From Sphingomonas sp. BK235 (GTDB taxonomy: Bacteria > Pseudomonadota > Alphaproteobacteria > Sphingomonadales > Sphingomonadaceae): 64,000 bases of DNA. The stretch spans positions 124,001 to 188,000 of the forward strand of contig NZ_SLXN01000006.1 in NCBI RefSeq assembly GCF_004345855.1. Reading direction: 5' to 3'. Positions 40,333 to 49,513 of the stretch are shown piece after piece. How positions within the stretch are numbered: the first letter of the stretch is position 1; each line of letters begins with the position of its first letter. The notes under the pieces were generated by a model, which was not told where the DNA came from, made no database searches, and saw only the letters and a program-made list of their open reading frames with translations. Made by a program: the position numbers and the translations under genes.

Positions 40333-40905
40333 ATGAAGAAACAGCAGGGCGACGGCGTGGTCGTCATCAAGAAATACGCCAATCGCCGGCTCTACAATAC
40401 CGAGAGCTCATCCTACATCACGCTCGAGCACCTCGCGGCGATGACGCGCGCGGGGCGCGAGTTCAAGGTGGTCGACGCCAAGACCGACGAGGACATCACC
40501 CACAACGTCCTCACCCAGATCATCATGGAGGAGGAGAGCCGCGGCCAGACGATGCTGCCGGTCAATTTCCTCCGCCAGCTGATCGCGCTGTACGGCGATT
40601 CGATGCAGGCGATGGTGCCCGATTATCTCGAAGCCTCGATGGAGAGCTTCCGCCGCAACCAGACGCAGTTCAAGACCGCGGTGGAGGGAGCGTTCGCGGG
40701 CTCGCCCTTCGCCGAGATCGCCAAGCGCAACATGGAGATGTTCGAGGCGGCGGCCAATGCCTTCAAACCGGGCGCGGCCGCGGCGGCGGGTGGCGCCGGC
40801 ACGGCGGGCGGCACCGGGGGCGGCGCGGGCAAGGACGGCGAGATCGCCGCGCTCAAGGCCGAACTGGCGCAGCTGCGCGACAAGGTCGACAAGCTGGGCG
40901 ACTGA
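40333..40905 (+). CDS. phaR: Polyhydroxyalkanoate synthesis repressor PhaR
   Basis: 190 residues from ATG 40333. The N-terminal PHB/PHA accumulation regulator DNA-binding domain is clear (VVIKKYANRRLYNTESSSYITLEHLA) and is followed by the PHB_acc domain (LTQIIMEEESRGQTMLPVNFLRQLI) and an Ala/Gly linker to a short coiled coil. It represses phasin genes and senses polymer. Starts of phaR and the PhaC-like gene are 13 bases apart. Confidence 0.93.
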   Translation: MKKQQGDGVVVIKKYANRRLYNTESSSYITLEHLAAMTRAGREFKVVDAKTDEDITHNVLTQIIMEEESRGQTMLPVNFLRQLIALYGDSMQAMVPDYLEASMESFRRNQTQFKTAVEGAFAGSPFAEIAKRNMEMFEAAANAFKPGAAAAAGGAGTAGGTGGGAGKDGEIAALKAELAQLRDKVDKLGD

Positions 40906-40971
40906 TCGCCCGCGCGCGCGGGGGCGGCGATCGGCCGGTGGTTCGAGGAAGGGCGGTTGCTCTTCCCTCAT

Positions 40972-41067
40972 CGTCATCCCGGCCTCGCGCCGGGATCCAT
41001 CCTTCCGCGCGAGCAACGCCGGCGGTGCTCGCGGCTCCATGGATCCCGGCGCGAGGCCGGGATGACG
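40972..41067. repeat. Palindromic element with perfect 29-base arms
   Basis: Left arm 40972-41000 and right arm 41039-41067 are exact reverse complements (CCCGGCCTCGCGCCGGG core). It is the last copy seen moving rightward in this window. Confidence 0.95.
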
Positions 41068-41182
41068 GGTGGCGCGAGCCGCCTGCGCGACGCTGAACCT
41101 GTCAGGTGCGACGATGCCCGGTCATCCTGCGACGCGGCGCAGGCAACCGGGGCGGGGAGACGTCAGGTTTGTCGCTTCTCCG

Positions 41183-41974
41183 TCACTTCGGCTTGACGAA
41201 GCGCAGCGTCATGCGGTCGCTCTCACCGATCGCGGCATATCTGGCGCGGTCCTTGTCCTTCAGCGCATAGCTGGGGGGCAGCGTCCAGACGCCGTCGGGC
41301 CAGTCCGCGCTGTCCTTGGGATTGGCGTTGATCTCGGACCGCGCCGCCAGCTTGAACCCGGCCGCGGTGGCGAAGCCGACCACCGAGCTGGTCTTCATAT
41401 AGCCGCTCTTCTCCTCCGCCGCGGCGGGGCGCGACTCGGGCAGCCGATGTTCCACCACGCCCAGCGTGCCGCCGGGCTTGAGCATCCGGTACATCGCCGC
41501 GAACATCGCGCGCGCGCGATCCTCGCCGCCGAACCGCCAATTGTGGACGTTGCGGAAGGTCAGCACCACGTCGGCGCTGCCGTCGGGCACGCCGGTCTGC
41601 CCTGCTTCCGCGGGGAAGGCAGCGAGCTTCACCTTGCCGTAGGTGGCGGCGTCCTTGGCCTGGAGCCCGCGCACGCCGTTCAGTCCCTTCTCCCACGGGC
41701 CGGCGGCATAATAGCTGCCCGCGCGCGCGGTGAGCGGCGCGAGGATCTCGCTGTACCAGCCGCCGCCCGGCCATACTTCCACCACCGTGTCGCCCGGCTT
41801 CACCCCGAAGAAGGCGAGCGTCTGCGCCGGGTGGCGATAGCGGTCGCGCGCGACATTCGCGGCGGTGCGCGTCGGTGCGGCCACCGCGGCGGTGATGGCG
41901 GCGGGGACTTGGGGCGTGCTGGCGGCGACCAGTGCCGGTGCGGCGAGCAGCAGGGAGCAGGCGAGACGATGCAT
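41183..41974 (-). CDS. Exported class I SAM-dependent methyltransferase-like protein
   Basis: 263 residues. A signal peptide (MHRLACSLLLAAPALVAAS) precedes the methyltransferase fold: the SAM-binding loop is PGDTVVEVWPGGGWYSEILAP and the ADVVLTFRNVHNW segment carries the acidic and downstream substrate positions. The family is the predicted periplasmic methyltransferase group (COG4798). How SAM would reach the periplasm is not explained. Confidence 0.85.
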   Translation of the reverse strand: MHRLACSLLLAAPALVAASTPQVPAAITAAVAAPTRTAANVARDRYRHPAQTLAFFGVKPGDTVVEVWPGGGWYSEILAPLTARAGSYYAAGPWEKGLNGVRGLQAKDAATYGKVKLAAFPAEAGQTGVPDGSADVVLTFRNVHNWRFGGEDRARAMFAAMYRMLKPGGTLGVVEHRLPESRPAAAEEKSGYMKTSSVVGFATAAGFKLAARSEINANPKDSADWPDGVWTLPPSYALKDKDRARYAAIGESDRMTLRFVKPK

Positions 41975-42027
41975 GAGCGACGATCCTCCAAAGCCTTAGC
42001 GGCCATAACGCGCAGGCTGACGCGGCG

Positions 42028-42222
42028 GTGAGCGATGCGCAAGTGTCGCTCGCGCTGCTCGCCGGCGCGGCGCTGGTGGTGGCGGTGTTCGCCGGCTGGC
42101 GCGCGCACCGCCGCACGCGGCGTAGCGACCCGGACGCGGTGGGCTGGGTCGATTGGACCATGGTGCAGATGGCCGCGCTGATCGCGCTCGCGATCGCCGG
42201 CTATGCCGTGCTCAAGGCATGA
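42028..42222 (+). CDS. Small two-span membrane protein
   Basis: 64 residues from GTG 42028. Two hydrophobic segments (about residues 7-26 and 44-63) flank a basic linker HRRTRRSDPD. No family recognised. Divergent from the secreted methyltransferase, 53 bases away. Confidence 0.55.
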   Translation: MSDAQVSLALLAGAALVVAVFAGWRAHRRTRRSDPDAVGWVDWTMVQMAALIALAIAGYAVLKA

Positions 42223-42265
42223 ACGCGGCCATGCGGCGACTCGCCGGAGCCCGCCCGCGCGCGGC

Positions 42266-43474
42266 TCAGTAGAAGCGGCGCAACGTCAGTACGCGCTCGG
42301 CGCCGTCGCACGCGGTCAGCCGCACCGCCCGCCCGGGGGCGGCAGTCGCCCAGCCGGCGAGCGGTGCCGCGGCATAAGCGGGCGTGATCGCGACGCCGTC
42401 CACCGCGCAGATCGTGTCGCCCGCGCGCCATCCCGTCGCCGCGGCCGGGCTGCCCCGCATGACGTGAAGCACCTTCAGCCGATCGGCGGCGAGCCCCAGC
42501 AGCAGCCCGCTCGTCGACCGCACCGTGGCGGGCGCGGCCGCCGCGCCGCTGCCGAGCAGCATATGCCCCGCACCGGGGTCGAGCAGCACGCGATAGCGTT
42601 GCAGGAAGCCCGAGCCGATCCGCCCCGCCACCCCGATCGTGTCGGAGAAGCCGCCCGCGGGCTCCACGCGCACCTCCACCTCGCGCGCGGTGGCGCCGCC
42701 CACCAGCAACCGCGGCACGATCGCCAGCTCGCTCACCACCGCGCCGGCGAGCCCGAACGAGACGGTCGTGGTGGTCGGCACCGCGCGCACCGCGGCGCCC
42801 GCGGCGGCCCAGCCGGTCGCGCCCAGCGTGATCGACGAGCCGTCGCCGGTGTCGACCACCATCGGACGCAGCCGTGTCCGCCCGAGCGTCACCTCGCTGA
42901 CATAGACGAGCCGGTCGGGGGCGATCGTCAGCGGCGCGCGCACCCCGGCGAAAGGGAGCCGCCCGCTGCGCAGCAGGCGGAAGCGGCGCGCGGCATAATC
43001 GATGTCGAGCGCATAGGCCGCGGTGAGGTCGCGCCCCACCAGCAGGTCGACCGCGGTGGCGCTGCCGGTCGCCGCGGCGGGCAGGTCGGCGACCGCGAGG
43101 CTGCCGCCGCGCCGCGTGAGACCGCCGAGCGTGACTGTCGCGGTATCCACCCGGCCGACGTCGACGCTGCCGCCGATCACGGTCGCCTGCCCCTCGGCAC
43201 GGATTGCGAGACGATGGGTCTGCGCGTAATGGCGCGCCAGCACCGAATAGCTCACCCCGGTGTCGAGCACCGCGGTGATCTCGCGCCCGTCGAGCTGCAT
43301 CCGGAAACGGATCTGGTTGCCCGGGGTGAGATCGAACGCGACCCAGCGCGCTTCGCTGTCGGAGGCGAGCGTGCTGGTGCCGCTCCACGTGCCGCGCGGC
43401 TCGGGCAGAGCGCGCGGCGTCGCCGCGGTCACGACCAGCAGCAGCGGCAGGAACGGGGCGAACGAACGGCGCAC
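42266..43474 (-). CDS. Exported retropepsin-like aspartyl protease with PDZ domain
   Basis: 402 residues from GTG 43474 (RRSFAPFLPLLLVVTAAT signal peptide). Two retropepsin-like halves are visible: DTGVSYSVLARHY near residue 77 and VDTGDGSSITLGATG near 220, each with the DTG/DTG catalytic signature, so a single-chain pseudo-dimer can be assembled. A PDZ domain occupies about residues 320-400 (GLAADRLKVLHVMRGSPAAATGWRAGDTICAVDG). Substrate unknown; envelope location inferred. Confidence 0.85.
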   Translation of the reverse strand: MRRSFAPFLPLLLVVTAATPRALPEPRGTWSGTSTLASDSEARWVAFDLTPGNQIRFRMQLDGREITAVLDTGVSYSVLARHYAQTHRLAIRAEGQATVIGGSVDVGRVDTATVTLGGLTRRGGSLAVADLPAAATGSATAVDLLVGRDLTAAYALDIDYAARRFRLLRSGRLPFAGVRAPLTIAPDRLVYVSEVTLGRTRLRPMVVDTGDGSSITLGATGWAAAGAAVRAVPTTTTVSFGLAGAVVSELAIVPRLLVGGATAREVEVRVEPAGGFSDTIGVAGRIGSGFLQRYRVLLDPGAGHMLLGSGAAAAPATVRSTSGLLLGLAADRLKVLHVMRGSPAAATGWRAGDTICAVDGVAITPAYAAAPLAGWATAAPGRAVRLTACDGAERVLTLRRFY

Positions 43475-43536
43475 GGCGCGCGGTGTAGCGGATCGCCGCG
43501 CACCGTCACAGGGCGCGCGGCGATCGCCCGCGGCGA

Positions 43537-45051
43537 TTACAGACAGGCCTCGAGATAGGCCTGGTCGAAGCCGAACTGCTTGGCCTTGTCGATCGTGTAG
43601 GGGCGCAGCCCCATCGAGCGATACTCGCCGATGATCTTGCCGTCGGCGCTCTCGTCGAGATATTCGAACTTGAACAGCTCCTGCGTCACGATCACCGGCC
43701 CCTCCATGCCGATCACCTCGGTGATGTTGGTGACGCGGCGCGAACCGTCGCGCAGGCGCTTGACCTGGATGATCATGTCGACCGAGTCGGCGATCTGGCG
43801 GCTGATCGCCTCCTTGGGCACCTTGATGTCCGACATCATCACCATGTTCTCCATGCGCGCCAGCGCCTCGCGCGGCGAGTTGGAGTGGAGCGTACACATC
43901 GACCCGTCGTGGCCGGTGTTCATCGCGGCGAGCATGTCGAAACACTCGCTGCCGCGGATCTCGCCCAGGATGATGCGGTCGGGGCGCATGCGCAGCGCGT
44001 TCTTGACGAGGTCGCGGATCGAGATCTCGCCCTGGCCCTCCAGGTTCGCGGGGCGGGTCTCCAGCGGCAGCCAGTGCGGCTGCTGGAGCCGCAGCTCGGC
44101 GGCGTCCTCGATCGTCAGCACGCGCTCGCCCGGGTCGATCATCTTCGACAAGGCGTTGAGCATCGTCGTCTTGCCCGAGCCGGTGCCGCCCGAGATCACG
44201 ACGTTGAAGCGGCACGCCCCCGCGATCTTGAGCGCGGTCGCCATCTTCTGCGACATGCTGCCGAAGCCCGCCATCATGTCGAGCGTGATCGGCTTGGCGG
44301 AGAATTTGCGGATCGAGATGGCGGTGCCGCGCAGGCTGAGCGGCGGCACGATCACGTTGACGCGGCTACCGTCCTTGAGGCGCGCGTCGGCCAGCGGCGT
44401 GGTCTGGTCGACGCGGCGGCCGACCGAGTTGCAGATGCGCTGCGCGATCTGGAAGAGGTGCTCCTCGTCGCGGAACTGGATGTTGGCCAGCTCCAGCTTG
44501 CCCTTGCGCTCGACGAAGGTCTGGTCGGGGCCGTTGACCATGATGTCGCTGATGTCGGCGTCGGCGAGCAGCTCCTCGAGCGGCCCGAGACCGAGCAGCT
44601 CGTCGACCAGCACCTTCTCCAGCGCGAACTGTTCGCGGCGGTTGAGCGTCAGCTTGAGCTCGGCGAGCACCTCGCCGATGATCGGGCGGAATTCCTCGGC
44701 CAGCTCGTCCTTGCCGAGCGTCGCGGCGGCCTCGGGATCGACGCGCTCGAGCAGGCGCGGCAGCACCTGTTCCTTGATGCGGTGGATCGAGGCCTCGAAG
44801 CCCTCCATCCGGCTCGCGCCGGCGTCGCCGCTGGCGTTCTGCCGGTCGGCGAGTCGCTGCATCGCGTCGACGGTGCCCTGCGGCACCAGCGACGCATCGC
44901 CCTCGCCGGGAAGGGCCAGCGCGTCGGCGGCGGGGAAGGGCTCGGGCTCGGGCCGCGCCAGCGGGTTGGCCTGCATCGGTCGCGCCACGCCGAAGCCGCC
45001 GCGCGCGCCTGTCGTCCCCATCCCGCCGTTGCGGCGCCCGAACGCGTTCAT
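43537..45051 (-). CDS. cpaF: CpaF/TadA-type pilus assembly ATPase
   Basis: 504 residues. Secretion ATPase with Walker A GGTGSGKTTMLNAL, Asp box IEDAAELRL, Walker B RPDRIILGEIRG and the His box GHDGSMCTLHSNSPREALARMENM. The N-terminal 100 residues are an Ala/Pro-rich linker and a CpaF-type helical domain. It normally powers type IVc (Tad/Flp) pilus assembly together with cpaA-E and tadBC genes, none of which is adjacent in this window. Confidence 0.94.
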   Translation of the reverse strand: MNAFGRRNGGMGTTGARGGFGVARPMQANPLARPEPEPFPAADALALPGEGDASLVPQGTVDAMQRLADRQNASGDAGASRMEGFEASIHRIKEQVLPRLLERVDPEAAATLGKDELAEEFRPIIGEVLAELKLTLNRREQFALEKVLVDELLGLGPLEELLADADISDIMVNGPDQTFVERKGKLELANIQFRDEEHLFQIAQRICNSVGRRVDQTTPLADARLKDGSRVNVIVPPLSLRGTAISIRKFSAKPITLDMMAGFGSMSQKMATALKIAGACRFNVVISGGTGSGKTTMLNALSKMIDPGERVLTIEDAAELRLQQPHWLPLETRPANLEGQGEISIRDLVKNALRMRPDRIILGEIRGSECFDMLAAMNTGHDGSMCTLHSNSPREALARMENMVMMSDIKVPKEAISRQIADSVDMIIQVKRLRDGSRRVTNITEVIGMEGPVIVTQELFKFEYLDESADGKIIGEYRSMGLRPYTIDKAKQFGFDQAYLEACL

Positions 45052-45158
45052 CGACCCGGTTTTCCTCGAAAGTCCGGCGATCGAGCTAAGCGAGAAGCCT
45101 TTATAATCGCCTAACCACAGACGATTCCAGGCCGCGCGACATGGGCGTCCGGCGCGCG

Positions 45159-46913
45159 CTATCCGAACAGAAAGTCGTCGGCCTGCAGCGAGCCCAGTAC
45201 GACGTTGCGCAAGGTGATGCTGTTGCCCTCGTCCAGGGTGATGACGGTGTCGGCGCCGCTCTGGCTGGCGTGCGCGAGCACGTCGTCGGACGAGGCGAAG
45301 GTGCCCGCGCCGAACCAGAGATGGTCGTCGGCGCCGAAATCGGACACGGTGTCGTCGCCGAAATCCTTGTTGAAGCGAAAGATATCCGCGCCGCCCGCGC
45401 CGATCAGGCGATTGTCGCCGGCATTTCCCACCAGCGTGTTGTTCTGCGCGTTGCCCTTGGCGATGAAGTCACCGCTGCCGAGCAGCGCGAGCGATTCGAC
45501 GAAGGTGCCTGCCAGGCTGAAGTTCGACACCGCATAGACCAGGTCGTTGCCGCCATCGGCCCCCTGTCCTTCGATCACCTTGGTATCGTGGCTCTGCACG
45601 TAATAGGTGTCGTCACCGCGCCCGCCGATCAGCGTGTCGACGCCACCGCCGCCGTCGAGCACGTTGTTGCCGCTATTGCCCTCGATCAGGTCGTCGCGGA
45701 GGCCGCCGGTGGCATTGATATTGCCCGCCCCGGTCAGCACGATACATTCGATGTCCTGCGAGCCCGCCCCGAAGCTGACCGACGCGTAGACGGTGTCATA
45801 GTTCAGTCGCTGGCCATCGTAGCGCGGATTCTCGATCACCCGATCGGAAGCATCGTCGACGAAATAGGTATCGTCGCCGGAACCGCCGATCATCTGATCG
45901 GCGCCACCGCGACCGTCGATGACATTGTCGCCATGGTTGCCGGTGATGATGTTGTTGAGCGAGTTGCCATAGCCATCGAAATTATAGCCGTTCGGGACGA
46001 CGTAGACGAACTTGCCGTCGGGGCGATCGGCGAGCGTCAGATTCTCGACGTAGGTGCCGGCGATGTCGTAGGTCGCGGTCGCGACGGCGAGGTCGACGCC
46101 GTTGCGCAGGGTCTCTTCCTCGACGATGACGTCGGTGGCGCTGTCCACGTAATAAGTGTCATTGCCGCTTCCGCCGGTGAGCACGTCGTCCCCGCCGCCG
46201 CCGATCAGGATATCGTTGCCGTAACCAGACGTGATGACATTGTCCTGGCTGTTGCCCCTGCCGATACGGGAGCCGCCGCGCAGCACGAGTTCCTCGACGA
46301 AGGTGAGCGCCAGACTGTAATCGGTGTCGGCGTAGACGATGTCGCGGCCCTCGCGCGCGCCCTGCGCCTCGACCACGCGATCGCGGCTGTCGTCGACATA
46401 ATAGATGTCGTCGCCCACACCGCCGATCAGCGTGTCGACGCCCGCGCCGCCGTCGAGCGTGTCGTTGCCGCCGAACCCGCTCAGGACGTTGCTGCCCGCG
46501 TTGCCGGTGATGCGATCGACGACCGCGCGCCCCGAACCGTCGATATCGGCGTCACCGACGAGCGTGAGCCGCTCGATCCGCATGTCGCCCAGCGCGACGC
46601 TGACCGTGGAGACGATCGCGTCGCTGCCGTAGAGCGCGCTCTCGATCACGCGATCGCCGACGTTGAACAGATAATAGGTGTCGTCGCCCTCGCCGCCGAT
46701 CAGCGTCGAGGCGTGGGTGGGATCGGCGTACAGCCGGTTGTTCTGCGCGTTGCCGGTCGCGGTGAGGCCCTCGCCCTGCAATCTGATGATCTCGACGTTG
46801 GCGGGCAGCGTGTAGCTGACCGAGGCGATCACCGTGTCGGTGCCGCCGTTCGGCTGCTCCTCGATGACAAAGTCCGAACGATCGACGAAATAGGTGTCGT
46901 TGCCTTGGCTCAT
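45159..46913 (-). CDS. RTX-repeat (calcium-binding) secreted protein
   Basis: 584 residues built from six repeats of an RTX-related unit; each has a GGxGDDTYYVD-type nonapeptide, then an acidic/ALPANVEx strand segment and a TGN..NNxLxGNxGxN stretch. The C terminus (DDHLWFGAGTFASSDDVLAHASQSGADTVITLDEGNSITLRNV) matches the uncleaved secretion signal of type I secretion substrates. No catalytic domain precedes the repeats, so it is probably an adhesin or surface-layer-like calcium-dependent protein. No type I secretion genes are in the window. Confidence 0.88.
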   Translation of the reverse strand: MSQGNDTYFVDRSDFVIEEQPNGGTDTVIASVSYTLPANVEIIRLQGEGLTATGNAQNNRLYADPTHASTLIGGEGDDTYYLFNVGDRVIESALYGSDAIVSTVSVALGDMRIERLTLVGDADIDGSGRAVVDRITGNAGSNVLSGFGGNDTLDGGAGVDTLIGGVGDDIYYVDDSRDRVVEAQGAREGRDIVYADTDYSLALTFVEELVLRGGSRIGRGNSQDNVITSGYGNDILIGGGGDDVLTGGSGNDTYYVDSATDVIVEEETLRNGVDLAVATATYDIAGTYVENLTLADRPDGKFVYVVPNGYNFDGYGNSLNNIITGNHGDNVIDGRGGADQMIGGSGDDTYFVDDASDRVIENPRYDGQRLNYDTVYASVSFGAGSQDIECIVLTGAGNINATGGLRDDLIEGNSGNNVLDGGGGVDTLIGGRGDDTYYVQSHDTKVIEGQGADGGNDLVYAVSNFSLAGTFVESLALLGSGDFIAKGNAQNNTLVGNAGDNRLIGAGGADIFRFNKDFGDDTVSDFGADDHLWFGAGTFASSDDVLAHASQSGADTVITLDEGNSITLRNVVLGSLQADDFLFG

Positions 46914-47360
46914 CGTCTCGAAGTCCCTGATCGCGAACGAGGAAAGCTAACGCCAGGCCGTGCGAACCGCCGCATCGTCGCGACGGGACGGTCGCTGGGC
47001 GCGACGCCGCGTTGGGCGCGCTTTGTGCGGCTGACCTGATCGGTCCGACCCGCGCTGTCGTAGATGACGTCGCCCGATACGGGATCCAGCACGAGGCGCG
47101 GCGGCACTGGTTACCGTCGCCCCGCCTTCATGCGTCGATGGCGCTGTCAGGCGCGGCTTGGCGCGGCAGTTGTCGGCGGAAGAGTGCCGCCGGTGCCGGT
47201 CTTCCCCCGAAAGCCCCACGCCTCCATCGTCCGACGGTCATCCGCGCTCACCCCGACATGTTCATCGATCCCCCGTATGAGCACCGCTCATAGCGCTGTC
47301 CGAAAGCTCGTTTGTCGCGGGCGTCGTGGTGGAGAAAGGTAGGGCTCGGAGACGACCGAC
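46914..47360. other. Intergenic region without recognisable gene
   Basis: 447 bases between divergent RTX and ssuC genes. Short open frames are present on both strands, but none has a known motif or a good start; only promoters are expected. A GGAG at 47350 fits ssuC. Confidence 0.6.
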
Positions 47361-48155
47361 ATGCCCTTGCCTGCCAACGCCCGTGCGGCCCCGCGCCGCG
47401 ATCCGCTCCAGCGCCGCTGGCTCTCGCCGCTGCTGCTGCTGCTGGTCTGGGAGGGGCTCTGCCGGCTCGGGGTCATCCCCGCTCACACGCTGGCCGCGCC
47501 CTCGTCGGTGGGGAGTACGCTGGCGCAGATGATCGGCTCGGGTGATCTGCCGATCAACCTCGCGGTGTCGCTGCGGCGCGCGATCCTGGGCCTCATCATC
47601 GGCGCCACCGTCGGAGTCGCGCTGGCGCTCGCCGCGGGGCTCGCCCGACGCGGCGACGCCTGGATCGATCCGCTGGTGCAGGTGAAGCGCACCATCCCGG
47701 TGGTCGCGCTCACGCCGCTGTTCATCATCTGGTTCGGCATCGGCGAGACCACCAAGATCGCGATGATCGCCTTCGCGGCGATGCTGCCGGTCTACATCAA
47801 TCTTCACGCCGGCATCCGCGGCGTCGACGTGCGGCTGATGGACGCGGCACGCAGCTTCGGCCTGGGACGCGCGGCGCTGATCCGCGAGGTCGTGCTGCCG
47901 GGTGCGCTCCCCGCGCTGCTGACCGGCCTGCGCTACGCCCTGTCGATCTCGGTGCTGATGCTGGTCTTCGCCGAGCAGATCAATGCCTCGGCCGGGCTGG
48001 GTTACCTTATCAACAACGCGCGCGACGCGATGCGCACCGACATCATCGTCGTCTGCCTGCTGGTCTATGCGCTGCTGGGGCTGGCCGGGGACGCGCTGGT
48101 GCGCGCGGTCGAGGCGCGGACCCTGGCGTGGCGCCCCGCGCTGGTGGAGGCTTGA
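47361..48155 (+). CDS. ssuC: Aliphatic sulfonate-type ABC transporter permease
   Basis: 264 residues with about six membrane spans. The binding-protein-dependent permease EAA loop is DAARSFGLGRAALIREVVLPGALPALLTGLRYAL, typical of the SsuC/TauC family. Gene order with ssuB, a cysteine-dioxygenase-like gene and a rhodanese supports sulfur-compound uptake. Substrate in this organism is inferred. Confidence 0.88.
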   Translation: MPLPANARAAPRRDPLQRRWLSPLLLLLVWEGLCRLGVIPAHTLAAPSSVGSTLAQMIGSGDLPINLAVSLRRAILGLIIGATVGVALALAAGLARRGDAWIDPLVQVKRTIPVVALTPLFIIWFGIGETTKIAMIAFAAMLPVYINLHAGIRGVDVRLMDAARSFGLGRAALIREVVLPGALPALLTGLRYALSISVLMLVFAEQINASAGLGYLINNARDAMRTDIIVVCLLVYALLGLAGDALVRAVEARTLAWRPALVEA

Positions 48156-48159
48156 GACG

Positions 48160-48939
48160 ATGACCGACGCGCTCCGCTCGCCGCTGCAGATCGTGCCCGA
48201 TCCGCTGCCACCCGAACCCGTCGTGCGGCTCCGCGACGTGTCGCGCGCCTTCGGTGCCACCGTCGTGCTCGACTCGTTGAACCTGTCGATCGCACCCGGC
48301 GAGTTCGTCGCGCTGCTCGGCCGATCCGGCTCGGGCAAGACCACGCTGTTGCGCACGCTCGCCGCGCTCGACCCGCCGCAGGGGCAGGACATCCGCCTTC
48401 CCGGATCGCGCGCCACCGTCTTCCAGGATGCGCGGCTGCTGCCGTGGAAGCGCGTGTGGCAGAATGTCGCACTCGGGCTGCGCGGGCGCGACGCGCGGCG
48501 GCGCGCGCTCGCCGCGCTGGAGGAGGTCGGGCTGGCACACCGGGTGGACGCCTGGCCGCTGACGCTCTCGGGGGGTGAGGCGCAGCGCGCCGCGATCGCG
48601 CGGGCGCTGGTGCGCGAGCCCGAGCTGCTGCTGCTCGACGAACCCTTCGCCGCGCTGGACGCGCTGACGCGGATGAAGATGCACGCGCTGGTGCTGGCGC
48701 TGTGGCAGCGCCATCGCCCGGCGTTGCTGCTGGTCACCCACGACGTCGAGGAGGCCATGGCGCTGGCCGATCGGATCCTGGTGCTCGACCGCGGGCGCAT
48801 CGTCGCGGAGGAGCGGCTGCTCGCCCCGCGCGGCAGCCGCGGTGCGATCGTCCGTGACCTGCGCGCCACGTTGCTGCGTCATCTCGGCATCGACGTCGGC
48901 GGCGCCGCCTACGCCGACCTGCTGGAACGGCACGCGTGA
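48160..48939 (+). CDS. ssuB: Aliphatic sulfonate-type ABC transporter ATP-binding protein
   Basis: 259 residues from ATG 48160. Walker A GRSGSGKTT, signature LSGGEAQRAAIARAL, Walker B LLLLDEPFAALDAL and switch His in LLVTHDVEEAM. The VFQDARLLPWKRVWQNVALG Q-loop region is the SsuB/TauB type. Four bases separate it from ssuC; its stop overlaps the next GTG. Confidence 0.9.
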   Translation: MTDALRSPLQIVPDPLPPEPVVRLRDVSRAFGATVVLDSLNLSIAPGEFVALLGRSGSGKTTLLRTLAALDPPQGQDIRLPGSRATVFQDARLLPWKRVWQNVALGLRGRDARRRALAALEEVGLAHRVDAWPLTLSGGEAQRAAIARALVREPELLLLDEPFAALDALTRMKMHALVLALWQRHRPALLLVTHDVEEAMALADRILVLDRGRIVAEERLLAPRGSRGAIVRDLRATLLRHLGIDVGGAAYADLLERHA

Positions 48940-49502
48940 GCGGATCGCTCGCGCCGCTCCGGCGCTTCGTCGCCGCCTTCTCGGCACTGCTCGATACCAA
49001 CCCGGACGAGACCGTGACGCTCGCGCGCGGCGGCGCGTTGCTGCGCGACCTGCTCGCCGCCGACGACTGGCTGCCCGAGACGCACGCGGTGCCCGATGCC
49101 GAGCGCTACCGCCAATATCTGCTCCATCGCGACCCCGGCGGCCGCTTCTCGGTCGTCAGTTTCGTCTGGGGGCCGGGGCAGTCGACGCCGGTCCACGATC
49201 ATCGCGTCTGGGGGCTGGTCGGCGTGCTGCGCGGCGCCGAGATCGCGGAGAGCTACGTTCGCGACGCGGCGGGGCTGCGCCGCACCGAGGTGACGCGACT
49301 GGAGCGCGGCGCGATCGACGCGGTGTCGCCGACGCTCGGCGACCTGCACAAGGTGAGCAACGGGCTCGCCGACGCGCCGTCGGTCAGCATCCACGTCTAC
49401 GGCGCGGACATCGGTGCGGTCCGGCGCTTCACCTACGATGCGTCGGGCGACGCCAAACCGTTCGTCTCGGGCTACTCGCCCGCGCCCGCGCTGTCGCTCT
49501 GA
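48936..49502 (+). CDS. Cysteine dioxygenase family protein
   Basis: 188 residues from GTG 48936. Cupin thiol-dioxygenase with the iron ligands His87 and His89 (TPVHDHRVWG) and His153 (SIHVYG). The enzyme type oxidises a thiol to a sulfinate; this bacterial subgroup includes cysteine and 3-mercaptopropionate dioxygenases. The preferred thiol is not decided. It overlaps ssuB by four bases and lies 11 bases before the rhodanese. Confidence 0.88.
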   Translation: MSGSLAPLRRFVAAFSALLDTNPDETVTLARGGALLRDLLAADDWLPETHAVPDAERYRQYLLHRDPGGRFSVVSFVWGPGQSTPVHDHRVWGLVGVLRGAEIAESYVRDAAGLRRTEVTRLERGAIDAVSPTLGDLHKVSNGLADAPSVSIHVYGADIGAVRRFTYDASGDAKPFVSGYSPAPALSL

Positions 49503-49513
49503 GGGATCATGAC

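Noticed and set aside
47012..47342. Short plus-strand frames between the RTX gene and ssuC
   Set aside because: No motif and no convincing start; likely noncoding.
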